Notes under the pieces: model-generated | Database searches by the model: none | What the model was told of the DNA's origin: nothing | What the model saw: the letters and a program-made list of their open reading frames with translations, nothing else | Part shown: piece after piece, positions 45,823 to 54,722 of the stretch | Position numbering within the stretch: position 1 is the first letter of the stretch | Layout of the letters: every line of letters starts with the position of its first letter | Program-made: the position numbers and the translations under genes | Assembly: GCF_001025175.1 (NCBI RefSeq) | Contig: NZ_AP012324.1 | Span: 1-64,000, forward strand | Source: Bifidobacterium breve DSM 20213 = JCM 1192 | GTDB taxonomy: Bacteria > Actinomycetota > Actinomycetes > Actinomycetales > Bifidobacteriaceae | Direction: 5' to 3' | DNA length: 64,000 bases

Positions 45823-47472
45823 ATGTTGCCGGCTAAAGAAAGTTTGACAGTTGAGTTCAAGAGCGAGCAGAAGCGCCCTCAATCGCATGATGAAATTGTT
45901 GACAACGTAGTGGCTCTAGCCAATACCGAAGGCGGCATACTGTATCTCGGTATTGAAGACGATGGCACTGTGACCGGCGTATGTGACGAGCATCGCAATA
46001 TCAATGGACTTGCGGCACTAATTTTCAATAAGACTGTTCCGCAGCTTCCCGCTCGCGTGGCGCTCTTGTACGAGAACGAGGTGCCGATAGTCAGTATTGA
46101 GGTGGGTAACAGTCAGCAAATCGTGTCTACTAGTCAGGGGAAGACACTACAGCGCCGGCTGAAAGCAGACGGCTCGCCTGAGGTCGTTCCGCTGTTTGTT
46201 TCCCAATTCATTAGCCGTTTATCTCAGCAACGGTTCTACGATTTCAGTGCGCAACCTGCCCCAGAGGCTCGGTTGGACGATTTGAATCCAGACTCACGGA
46301 ACAAGTTGAGAAGCCATATTCGCAGTGCCAATGCGCAAAACTCGTTGTTGTCTTTTACGGATGAGGATTTCGATCGGGCACTTGAGCTGGTTGTTGATGG
46401 CCCGTATGGATTGCAGCCATCTGTTGCTGGTCTGCTCACCATTGGTTCGGTTGATGCTATTCATCGATCGATTCCAGCCGCATCGGCTGTTTTTCAAGTG
46501 ATGAAAGGCATGTCTCCAAAGGTCAATATGGATCCGTTCGTGTTGCCCTTGGTGGATATGTTTGATCGTGTAGGCGAGCTGATGGAGCCGTGGAATCCCA
46601 GCCACGAAGTCATGAGCGGCTTGATTCGTGTCGATCTGCCAGACTTCGATCGAGGGGCATTCCGTGAGGCAATGATTAACGCTTTCTGCCATCGCGATTA
46701 TGCACGAATGGGTTCGGTGAGGTTCCTGGTTGATGATGATGGGTTGACCATAGCTAATCCCGGAGGATTCATAGAGGGTGTCTCCGAAGATAACCTGCTT
46801 ACTGCACAACCGCGTTCCCGTAATCCGCAGCTTGCTCTGATTTTGAAAGCTGCCGGATATGTTGAACGTACCGGGCGAGGTGTGGATACCATCTATGCCG
46901 GGTCGATTGCGGCAGGCGGTTCTTTCCCGGATTACTCGCAGTCCAGTGCCGAAGAAGTCATTCTGTTCCTCCGCCGTGTGGTGCCTGACGAGGCATTCGT
47001 GACCATGATTGGAGATGAGGAGCGTCGACGAGGAGCACCGTTGCCAGTCTGGTCGCTGATTGTGCTCTCACTACTGCGCGAGCATCGTAGGCTTACTATG
47101 GTCCAGTTGTGCGATTTCTCCCATTTGGAGCATCGACGCATCGTGTCTGCTGTTGAGAATTTGGTGGAAGCTGGTTTGGTAGAGGGGGTCGGCAGTGGGA
47201 GCTCTCGCTCGTATATGCTGAGTGCCCAAGTGTACAAACGTTCAGAGGGGTTGGCGTCTTACGTGCGTCAGCGTGACATCGATGCCACCCGGCGCAGTGG
47301 CCTTGTTCTGGAGTTCGCCGAAAAAAATGATGGTGTCGTCACTACGGCGGATGTCATGGATCTATTCGGCCTGAGCTATATCAGTGCATACCGGTTGTTG
47401 AAGAAGCTCGAAGATGTGGGCAAGTTGCGCCGCGAGGGGAATGGGCCGTCATCCCGATACGTGTTGGGATGA
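45823..47472 (+). CDS. AlbA_2-domain transcriptional regulator (COG2865 type)
   Basis: A 549-residue protein. The N-terminus ESLTVEFKSEQKR begins the AlbA_2 (divergent AAA_4/Schlafen-like) domain with NTEGGILYLGIEDDG; the middle contains HATPase_c_4-like ATP-binding sequence (REAMINAFCHRDYARMG; TIANPGGF; ERTGRGVDTIYA); the end has two winged-helix segments (VQLCDFSHLEHRRIVSAVENL; TADVMDLFGLSYISAYRLLKKLEDVGKL). ATG 45823 is used because AAGGGG is six bases upstream; the ATG at 45817 touches that site. Hairpins bracket the gene on both sides. A regulatory role is inferred from the domains. Confidence 0.88.
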   Translation: MLPAKESLTVEFKSEQKRPQSHDEIVDNVVALANTEGGILYLGIEDDGTVTGVCDEHRNINGLAALIFNKTVPQLPARVALLYENEVPIVSIEVGNSQQIVSTSQGKTLQRRLKADGSPEVVPLFVSQFISRLSQQRFYDFSAQPAPEARLDDLNPDSRNKLRSHIRSANAQNSLLSFTDEDFDRALELVVDGPYGLQPSVAGLLTIGSVDAIHRSIPAASAVFQVMKGMSPKVNMDPFVLPLVDMFDRVGELMEPWNPSHEVMSGLIRVDLPDFDRGAFREAMINAFCHRDYARMGSVRFLVDDDGLTIANPGGFIEGVSEDNLLTAQPRSRNPQLALILKAAGYVERTGRGVDTIYAGSIAAGGSFPDYSQSSAEEVILFLRRVVPDEAFVTMIGDEERRRGAPLPVWSLIVLSLLREHRRLTMVQLCDFSHLEHRRIVSAVENLVEAGLVEGVGSGSSRSYMLSAQVYKRSEGLASYVRQRDIDATRRSGLVLEFAEKNDGVVTTADVMDLFGLSYISAYRLLKKLEDVGKLRREGNGPSSRYVLG

Positions 47473-47494
47473 TTGGCGCGCGTGAAAGTAAGTT

Positions 47495-47571
47495 CTTTCA
47501 TCACCTTTCAATAATTCTTTCATGTAAGAACTCTCTGTTTACATGTAAGAATTATTGTAAGGTGATGAAAG
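47495..47571. repeat. 31-bp-arm hairpin after the AlbA_2 gene
   Basis: Arms 47495-47525 and 47541-47571 with two mismatches, and loop AAGAACTCTCTGTTT. Relative to the hairpin at 45734 the outer stem differs at three positions; two of these are changed on both arms so that pairing is kept. Confidence 0.9.
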
Positions 47572-47585
47572 ATGCACACAAAAAC

Positions 47586-47620
47586 GGGGAAGCCCCGCTC
47601 ACATCGAGCGGGGCTTCCCC
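47586..47620. terminator. Terminator between the AlbA_2 gene and ppc
   Basis: GGGGAAGCCCCGCTC / GAGCGGGGCTTCCCC, a perfect 15-bp stem with a 5-base loop; on the minus strand it is followed by GTTTTTG. It serves ppc and perhaps the opposite gene. Confidence 0.9.
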
Positions 47621-47639
47621 ATATGCGCTGGTGTGTAGA

Positions 47640-50393
47640 TCAGCCCGTGTTCTGCAGGCCGGCAGCAACACCTGAAACGGTGCAGAGGATCAGATAGATG
47701 AATCCTGCCTGCTGGCTTTGCGAGAGCTCTTCCTTGTCCACCTTCTTGCGCAGCGACTTGAGCGCCAGCACCTGGGTGACGGACAGCGCGTCCACATACG
47801 GCGAACGAATGCGGATGGCCTGGCCGAGCACGTGGCGGTGCTGCAGCGGCCACTTGTCACCCACGATGTCCAGAACCCACTTGCGGGTGAGCTCCATCTC
47901 CTCGAGCACCTTCTTGTTGAGGTCCTCGCGGTCGCCGAGGGCGAGGTACATCTTGGCGATGCGCTCGTCCGTCTTGGCGATGGACATCTCGATGTTGTCG
48001 ATGAACGTGGAGAACAGTGGCCATTCCTCGTAGGCCTGACGCATGGTCTCCAGATCGCCGAACTTCTCGCATGCGGTACCGAGGCCGTACCAAGCGGCCA
48101 GGTTGATGCGTGCCTGAGCCCAGGAGAAGATCCACGGAATCGTACGCAAATCGTCTAGGGACTTGGCGCCAAGGCCGCGCTTGGCCGGGCGGGAGCCAAT
48201 CGGCAGCAGACCGATTTCGGTCAGCGGCGTGACGATCGAGAACCACGGGGCGAAGCCATCGGTGTTCAGCAGGTCGAGGAAGCGGTTGTGCGCGGCCTCG
48301 TCGAGCTGAGCAGCCATGTCGGCGTACTTCTTGGTCATGTCGGTGTTGCGCTTCTCCACGCTCGGGGCGGACTGCAGCAGGGTTGCCGCAGCCACGGACT
48401 CCACGTGGCGGATGGCAAGCACCGGGTTGCCGTAACGGGCGAAAATGACCTCGCCCTGTTCGGTGAGCTTGAAGCGGCACTTGACGGAACCGACCGGCTG
48501 GGCGAGCACCGCACGGTTGGCCGGGCCGCCGCCGCGACCGACGGCGCCGCCGCGGCCATGGAACAGCGTCAGGTCGATGTCGTGCGATTCGGCCCACTTG
48601 GCGATGCGTTCCTGGGCGGAGTGCAGCGCCAGCGTGGCGGAGGTCGGTCCGGCGTCCTTCGAGGAATCGGAGTAGCCGAGCATGACCTCGAGCTTGTTGC
48701 CGGTGGCCTTCAGGCGAGCCTGAACCTCGGGGATCTTAATCATTTCTTCGAGCACATCCACCGAGTTCTGCAAATCCTCAAGCTGCTCGAACAGCGGGAT
48801 TACGTCGATGGTGGGCACATCCTCCGGGTGGGAGAATGCCAAGCGGTTGAGCTCGTAGACATCCTTGATGTTCTGGGCGCTCTTGGTGAAGGAGATGATG
48901 TAGCGGCGGGCGGCCTTGAGGCCGTTGCGCTTCTGGATGGCCCCGAGCGCGCGGAAGGTGTCGAGCACCTCGTGGGTCATCGGCTGCAGATCGCCGCGTT
49001 CGCCGTGCAGACCGTGCTCGCGGATATCCGCAAGGGCGCGGGCGTGCACCACAGAGTGCTGACGGAACTCCATCTCCACCATGTGGAAGCCGAAGGTCTC
49101 GGTCTGCCAAATCAGATCCTGCAGCGGGCCGTAAGCGGAGCGCTTGGCGCCAGCCTCGGCCAGCGAACGCTGCACCACCTTGAGATCGTTGAGGAAGTCG
49201 TCGCAGGAGTGGTACATGAGGTCGGCATCGCGCTCGATGGTGTAATGCAGACGATCGGCCATCACCAGCATGACCGCGCGGTGCATCTCCTTGGTGGAGA
49301 TCAGTGCGGCCTTGTCGGTCAGACGCTCGCTCATTTCCTTCTGGTGGCTCCACAGGTTCTTGAGCTCGGCGCTCGGCGGCGTGGTCTCGGCCTCCATCGT
49401 GAGGTTGCGGCCCACTGTACGGGTGGCTTCCTCGAGAGCGGCGATCACGTGATCGGAGAACTTGCGGGCCACAGCGCGGCTCACCTTGGCGGTGACGTTC
49501 GGGTTACCGTCACGGTCGGAGCCAATCCAGCTGCCCGGGTGGAAGAACGCGGGGCAGGCAGGTTCGACGAGTCCGGCCTGGTCGCCCAGAATCCAGTCGT
49601 CGAAGCGACGGTAGACCTTGGGGATGGTGTGGAACAGCGTGTTGTCGAAGATGTCGAGAATCGTGTCCGCTTCCTCAACCGGGGTCGGCTTCTTCAGCGC
49701 AATCGGAGAGGTGCGGAACAGGGCGTCGATCTCGTTGTAGAGGCGGCGCAGGCATTCCTTCTTGTCCGAGCCGCCGAGAATCTTGTATTCCCCGAGCAAT
49801 TCGGAGATGCGGCGGATCTTGCCTTCCACTGCCTTGCGGCGTGCTTCAGTGGGGTGCGCGGTGAAGACGGGGTGGAACTCAAGCTGGTCGAGCAGCTCCT
49901 TGGCCTTGGCCGGGCCCATCTCGTTGATGAGCTGGTGGTAGGCGACGGTGAGCTCGTTGATCGGATCGACCGCCTGCTCGCCGGATACGTTGTTCTCGCG
50001 CTCATGGAGCACGGAAACGCGGTAGTTCTCCTCGGACAGGTTTGCCAGATGGAAGTACGTGGCGAATGCGCGGGCCAACAGCTGGGCGTCGTGCAGCGTC
50101 ATGTTGTCGATGACGTTCACGGCCTCTTTCAGGCCATCCTGTGCGGGGTTCGGATCCTCCAACTCGGCGAAGTGTTCAGCGCTGGCTTCCACCGAGTAAT
50201 TACGCACGGTGTCGAACGTGGAGAGCAGTTCGGGGTTGTATTCGCCCAGTACGTCACGCAGGATCTTCAAACACAGATCCATGTCGTCCTTGAGGCTTTG
50301 GGGAAGATCATGCTCCTCGGGGCCCTTGCGGCCAGTTCCGGTGGTGACGATGGCGGCGTCAGCAGGAGTGATCTGTTCTTCTGGTGTTGCCAT
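47640..50393 (-). CDS. ppc: Phosphoenolpyruvate carboxylase
   Basis: Fixes bicarbonate onto PEP to make oxaloacetate, the anaplerotic step in bifidobacteria. The 917-residue protein has HPTEARRKAV near the catalytic histidine, the FHGRGGAVGRGGGP loop and the C-terminal end QNTG expected for the allosteric site. ATG 50393 follows AAAGGAGGTTAT, a near-perfect ribosome binding site; a frame extending 30 codons upstream has no support. It is a single gene with its own terminator. The long open frame on the opposite strand (48288-50462) is a shadow. Confidence 0.97.
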   Translation of the reverse strand: MATPEEQITPADAAIVTTGTGRKGPEEHDLPQSLKDDMDLCLKILRDVLGEYNPELLSTFDTVRNYSVEASAEHFAELEDPNPAQDGLKEAVNVIDNMTLHDAQLLARAFATYFHLANLSEENYRVSVLHERENNVSGEQAVDPINELTVAYHQLINEMGPAKAKELLDQLEFHPVFTAHPTEARRKAVEGKIRRISELLGEYKILGGSDKKECLRRLYNEIDALFRTSPIALKKPTPVEEADTILDIFDNTLFHTIPKVYRRFDDWILGDQAGLVEPACPAFFHPGSWIGSDRDGNPNVTAKVSRAVARKFSDHVIAALEEATRTVGRNLTMEAETTPPSAELKNLWSHQKEMSERLTDKAALISTKEMHRAVMLVMADRLHYTIERDADLMYHSCDDFLNDLKVVQRSLAEAGAKRSAYGPLQDLIWQTETFGFHMVEMEFRQHSVVHARALADIREHGLHGERGDLQPMTHEVLDTFRALGAIQKRNGLKAARRYIISFTKSAQNIKDVYELNRLAFSHPEDVPTIDVIPLFEQLEDLQNSVDVLEEMIKIPEVQARLKATGNKLEVMLGYSDSSKDAGPTSATLALHSAQERIAKWAESHDIDLTLFHGRGGAVGRGGGPANRAVLAQPVGSVKCRFKLTEQGEVIFARYGNPVLAIRHVESVAAATLLQSAPSVEKRNTDMTKKYADMAAQLDEAAHNRFLDLLNTDGFAPWFSIVTPLTEIGLLPIGSRPAKRGLGAKSLDDLRTIPWIFSWAQARINLAAWYGLGTACEKFGDLETMRQAYEEWPLFSTFIDNIEMSIAKTDERIAKMYLALGDREDLNKKVLEEMELTRKWVLDIVGDKWPLQHRHVLGQAIRIRSPYVDALSVTQVLALKSLRKKVDKEELSQSQQAGFIYLILCTVSGVAAGLQNTG

Positions 50394-50688
50394 ATAACCT
50401 CCTTTGCCGAATATCAGGTTGCTCGGTCTGACGGTCGTCCGCGGCTCCTCCGCGGTTGTTGAGGCCGTCCGTTGCGAGCCCACAGCCTGTATTCAACGTG
50501 GTTGTTGTGTGAGCAACAGTGTATCCCCATGAAATCGCCACTTACGTTACGAAGTCCATATAGTGCGCAGCGGTGATGTTCATTTCGGGGGGCATTTGCC
50601 CGAATATTGGACAACATATGGGACGATGTCCGAAGCGCGGAAAAATCAGGCATCAGGCGATTGCCGCAGGGGTAGGCGGGGAGTAGTA

Positions 50689-52677
50689 ATGGACAACGTG
50701 AGCGAACAGAAGAAAAATAATGCGCCTGAGGTGAAAGGCGCATCGGCCGTACGAAAATTCCACACCCACTCTATTCCGCTGGACATGGAAGACATTGCGC
50801 GTGACTGGGATAAGCCGGTGGTGGATGCCGGTATCGCGGCCAAGGCGAGCGTTATTGTGCGCGTTGGCATGCTGGATTTGGGGGCCGGCACTGGATCGTT
50901 CCGCGTGCGTGAGATGATGCACCGCATCGCCTATCCATTGGGCGTGCATGTGCGCGCCGATGTGAACCTGACGGACATCGAAGCTACCTGCACCGATGGC
51001 CGCAATCGCATCACCGAAGTCGTGGATTTGCCGACTACCGGCGTGAACACCGAACGAATCTGGCTGCTTGAGCATTTTGCCGACTGGTTCTCCGTGAACC
51101 TCGGTAAGGGATCGATGTATCACGTCGATTCGCAGTTGTCTGATGGAGTGGTCAAACATCTTGATGAGCGCGATGCCTCGCAGTATTCGGCTGATCTGTC
51201 CAAGCGGCTGCGTGAACGGGCCAAGGCTCGTGCCGCTGCGGCCGACGGCAGCGTTGATGATGCTTTGGATGTGGCGTTGAGGGCCAAGGTCACGGTTACC
51301 TCTGTGGCTAAATCCTTGGATGATGACAACGAGGAAGCGCACCGTCTGCTGGCGGACAGCGAGAAGGTCACCCCGATTGAAGACAAGGCGGCCGAGGAAA
51401 AAGCCTACGATGATGCCGAGGTGTTCGCCGGCGATTCCAACGAGGCGGTCGAGGCGGCCAGTTCTGCCGGGGCCGAGAGCCTGATGCGGCATGAGGCGGG
51501 AAATGCTCCGGACAATGACGAGAACGCTGCCGGCGAGCCGGCGCGTTCTGACGGTTCGGGCGTGCGTGCATCGGAAGGTGACGCTGCAGATGCCGCGACT
51601 GAGCCGAGTTCGGCCAAACGCAAGAGTCGCGTGCCCAAGGAATACGCCGAACATTTCAACGAGCGTTCCGATGAAGAGAAGGCCAAGGGCGGCATCACTG
51701 TGCGTCAGGCACACGAGCGGCTCGATCTCATCGAGCGCCGCAAGCCGTTGTACAAACCGTGGTTCTCCGGCTTAGCCTCCGCTTTGGCTTGTGCGGCCTT
51801 CGTGTTCCTGCTCGGTGGTGGCCCGTATGACATGATTGGTGCGTTCGTAGGAGCGGGCCTTGGCCAGTGGATGCGCCGGCGACTATTCGCGCATCATCTG
51901 AACCAGTTCTTTGTCACCTTTGTATGTGTGGCTGCGGCGGCGCTCGCCTGCACGGGCACTTTGCGACTCATCGGCATCTTCGACCCGGTCGCACTTTCGC
52001 ATGATACGGCCTATATCGGTGCCATGCTGTTCGTGATTCCGGGCTTCCCGCTTATCACCGGCGGCCTCGATATGGCCAAGATTGACTTCCCCTCTGGCAT
52101 TCAGCGCGTGGCCTACGTGCTGTGCATCATCCTGATGGCCACGCTCGCAGGCTGGGCTGTGGCCGTGATGGTGCACCTGCACCCGGAAGGTTTCGAGCCG
52201 TTGGGATTGAACCCGTGGGTCAACGGTTTGCTGCGGTTCGTGGCGGCGTTCGTCGGCGTGTGGGGCTTCTCCGTGCTGTTCAATTCGCCGCAACGTATGT
52301 GCCTGACGGCCGCGCTGATTGGTGCAATCACCGACACGTTGCGTTTGGAATTGCAGGACTTCAGCGTGGCACCCGAGATGGCGACCTTCATCGGCGCATT
52401 CCTGGCGGGTATTCTGGCCTCTGCATGGCGTTCATCCGTCAGGCGCGGCTGGCTGCCACCGCACCTTGGCTATCCGCGCATCTGCCTGACTGTGCCGTCT
52501 ATCGTAATCATGGTGCCCGGCTTGTATATGTACCGCGCGATGTGGTACCTCGGCAGCTTCGACACTGTCAATGCTCTGGATTGGGCATTCCGCGCATTTA
52601 TGGTGATTGTCTGTTTGCCGATCGGTTTGGCGATGGCTCGCGTGGTCACCGATAAATCCTGGAGATACGACATTTAG
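50689..52677 (+). CDS. ThrE-family threonine/serine exporter
   Basis: A 662-residue protein of the ThrE family. The soluble N-terminal ThrE domain (FHTHSIPLDMEDIARDW; GAGTGSFRVREMMH) is interrupted by an unusually long acidic, Ala/Glu-rich insert (about 230-340). The membrane part from about 365 has some ten helices in two halves (ALACAAFVFLLGG... and LCLTVPSIVIMVPGLYMYRAMWYL, the ThrE C-terminal hallmark). ATG 50689 has GGGGAG five bases upstream; an upstream in-frame ATG adds 42 residues without a ribosome binding site. It is divergent from ppc. Confidence 0.88.
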   Translation: MDNVSEQKKNNAPEVKGASAVRKFHTHSIPLDMEDIARDWDKPVVDAGIAAKASVIVRVGMLDLGAGTGSFRVREMMHRIAYPLGVHVRADVNLTDIEATCTDGRNRITEVVDLPTTGVNTERIWLLEHFADWFSVNLGKGSMYHVDSQLSDGVVKHLDERDASQYSADLSKRLRERAKARAAAADGSVDDALDVALRAKVTVTSVAKSLDDDNEEAHRLLADSEKVTPIEDKAAEEKAYDDAEVFAGDSNEAVEAASSAGAESLMRHEAGNAPDNDENAAGEPARSDGSGVRASEGDAADAATEPSSAKRKSRVPKEYAEHFNERSDEEKAKGGITVRQAHERLDLIERRKPLYKPWFSGLASALACAAFVFLLGGGPYDMIGAFVGAGLGQWMRRRLFAHHLNQFFVTFVCVAAAALACTGTLRLIGIFDPVALSHDTAYIGAMLFVIPGFPLITGGLDMAKIDFPSGIQRVAYVLCIILMATLAGWAVAVMVHLHPEGFEPLGLNPWVNGLLRFVAAFVGVWGFSVLFNSPQRMCLTAALIGAITDTLRLELQDFSVAPEMATFIGAFLAGILASAWRSSVRRGWLPPHLGYPRICLTVPSIVIMVPGLYMYRAMWYLGSFDTVNALDWAFRAFMVIVCLPIGLAMARVVTDKSWRYDI

Positions 52678-52685
52678 CCGTTGTG

Positions 52686-52713
52686 CTGGCTCCCCTCGGG
52701 TGAGGGGAGCCAG
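52686..52713 (+). terminator. Terminator of the ThrE-family gene
   Basis: CTGGCTCCCCTC / GAGGGGAGCCAG, a perfect 12-bp stem 9 bases after the stop codon; one of the GGCTCCCCTC repeat family. Confidence 0.75.
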
Positions 52714-52910
52714 GCAACATAACATAGCGTCTCAGTATGGTGACACTGGAAGGCGCTTGAGACCTTGCATCCATTACCATCGGGCGAAGTGCGTTGCAGT
52801 CGTGTTCATGGTTGTGGCGGCCGGCACGGCGCTGGTTCAGCGCCCATCACACATCAACACAAACTCATGCCATGGCGATAGCCGCTTGGCGTCATGATCG
52901 AGGAGGGTCG

Positions 52911-54551
52911 TTGGCCAACGATTTCTGGATTCTGCTGGCCATGGTCATCTATTTTGCGGCCATGCTGTCCATCGGATTCATCTACTCCAAGCGCTCCAAC
53001 TCCTCCTCCAAGGAATACTTCGCGGGTGGTCGCGGCGTGGGGCCGTGGCTCACGGCACTAAGCGCCGAAGCCTCCGACATGAGCGGCTGGCTGCTCATGG
53101 GCCTGCCGGGCTTGGCCTACTTCACTGGCGCGGCCGATCCGATGTGGACTGCCATCGGCCTGGCTCTCGGTACCTATCTCAACTGGAAACTTGTGGCCCG
53201 CCGCTTGCGTCGCTACTCGGTGGTGGCCGGTGACGCCATCACTATTCCTGATTTCTTCGCCAAGCGATTCCATGACGAGAAGGGCGTGATTTCCACTATT
53301 GCGGCCGTAATCATCTTGGTGTTCTTCAGCGTGTATGTGGGCAGCTGCTTCGTGACGGTGGGCAAGCTGTTTGCCACGCTGTTCGGCTTCGACTACCACA
53401 TCATGATGATCATCGGCGCGGTGGTCGTGTTCGTCTACACCGTGGTGGGTGGCTATCTGTCTGTGGTGATGACCGACTTCATTCAGGGCATGCTCATGTT
53501 CTTTGCGCTCGCGGTGGTGTTCATCGGCACTGTGGCCAGTGCAGGCGGCATCGACAACACCGTGGAATTCCTGCGCTCCATCCCCGGCTATCTCTCCGGC
53601 ACGCAGGTGGCCGCGCCCAAGCTGGACCCGGCCACCGGTCAGCAACTGGTCGAGGCGGGGAAGGCCGTGTTTGGTGCGCCCTCCGATTATGGCATTATCA
53701 CCATTATTTCCATGCTGGCGTGGGGCCTGGGCTACTTTGGCATGCCGCAGGTATTGGTGCGCTTCCTTTCCATCCGCAGCGTGGAGGAAGTGCGTAAGTC
53801 CCAAATCATCGCCACCTCTTGGTGTGTGATTTCGCTGGGCTGCGCAGTGTGCATCGGCCTGGTGGGTCGTGCCATGATGCCCACCGAACTGTTGACCTCC
53901 ACCGACGCGGAAACCATTTTCATCGTGCTGGCGCAGACCCTGCTGCCGAGCTTCATGTGCGGCGTGGTGGTCTCCGGCATCTTCGCCGCCTCGATGAGCT
54001 CCAGCTCCTCGTATCTGATTATTGGCGCTTCGGCCATGGGCGAGAACATTTTTCGTGGATTGCTGCATAAGAAGGCCACGGATCGGCAAGTCATGATTGT
54101 GGCTCGTGTGACGCTGGTGGTTATGTTCCTGTTCGGCATTGTGGTGGCGTCTGACCAGAACTCTTCGATTTTCCAGGTCGTCTCCTATGCGTGGGCTGGT
54201 CTCGGCGCATCGTTTGGGCCATTGATGCTGTGCTCGCTGTATTGGCGTCGTGCCAACAAGGCCGGTGCCGTGGCCGGCATGTTGTCTGGTACGACGACCG
54301 TGCTGATTTGGCATAACCTCGTCAAGCCTTTGGGTGGTGTGTTTGCCATTTACGAGCTGCTGCCTGCGTTCATCATTTCGTTGCTGTTCATCGTGGTGGT
54401 CTCGCTGTTAACCGCCAAGCCGAATGAACGCATGCTTTACGAATTCGACCACTACATGGATGATCCGCTGCCTGGCACCCTGCCGTCCGGCACCGTGCTC
54501 GTCGACGAACCCATGGAAGCCATGGAGGCCGAAGTCCGCAGCGGCAAGTGA
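52911..54551 (+). CDS. putP: Sodium/solute symporter, PutP-like
   Basis: A 546-residue protein of the SSS family with about 13 helices. The PutP signature is clear: SEYFAGGRGVGPWLTALSAEASDMSGWLLMG-like text near 35-65, IIGASAMGENIFR near 370, and WRRANKAGAVAGM near 450. Proline uptake is the best guess from similarity to PutP. I choose TTG 52911, because GAGGAGGG ends four bases upstream and the N-terminus becomes MANDFWILLAMVIYF, which starts the first helix. The longer frame (to 52794) gives an arginine-rich, unlikely leader. Confidence 0.9.
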   Translation: MANDFWILLAMVIYFAAMLSIGFIYSKRSNSSSKEYFAGGRGVGPWLTALSAEASDMSGWLLMGLPGLAYFTGAADPMWTAIGLALGTYLNWKLVARRLRRYSVVAGDAITIPDFFAKRFHDEKGVISTIAAVIILVFFSVYVGSCFVTVGKLFATLFGFDYHIMMIIGAVVVFVYTVVGGYLSVVMTDFIQGMLMFFALAVVFIGTVASAGGIDNTVEFLRSIPGYLSGTQVAAPKLDPATGQQLVEAGKAVFGAPSDYGIITIISMLAWGLGYFGMPQVLVRFLSIRSVEEVRKSQIIATSWCVISLGCAVCIGLVGRAMMPTELLTSTDAETIFIVLAQTLLPSFMCGVVVSGIFAASMSSSSSYLIIGASAMGENIFRGLLHKKATDRQVMIVARVTLVVMFLFGIVVASDQNSSIFQVVSYAWAGLGASFGPLMLCSLYWRRANKAGAVAGMLSGTTTVLIWHNLVKPLGGVFAIYELLPAFIISLLFIVVVSLLTAKPNERMLYEFDHYMDDPLPGTLPSGTVLVDEPMEAMEAEVRSGK

Positions 54552-54593
54552 CGCGTACCCGCTGCGCGGTTGGCTTGGCGCTGTATCCTTTGG

Positions 54594-54636
54594 CCCCGCG
54601 AAGTCGCATGAATTTGCCGGCTTCGTGGGGTTTCTT
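54594..54636 (+). terminator. Terminator of putP
   Basis: CCCCGCGAAG / CTTCGTGGGG (one G-T pair), 42 bases after the stop, followed by TTTCTTC. Confidence 0.7.
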
Positions 54637-54722
54637 CGATGGAAGGGATACATTTAGCCCGCTCTGCAAGGTCATCGCATCCACTGATGCCTCTTTGTTG
54701 AGGTGCGGCTGTCTCTATTGAG

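Noticed and set aside
45734..47571. Classical insertion sequence
   Set aside because: No transposase is encoded between the hairpins, no target duplication is visible, and the missing half of the ATPase gene is not found on the far side.
48288..50462. A 724-codon open frame antisense to ppc
   Set aside because: Same reason: ppc is clearly real with full motifs, and the antisense product is a low-information Gly/Val/Leu/His text.
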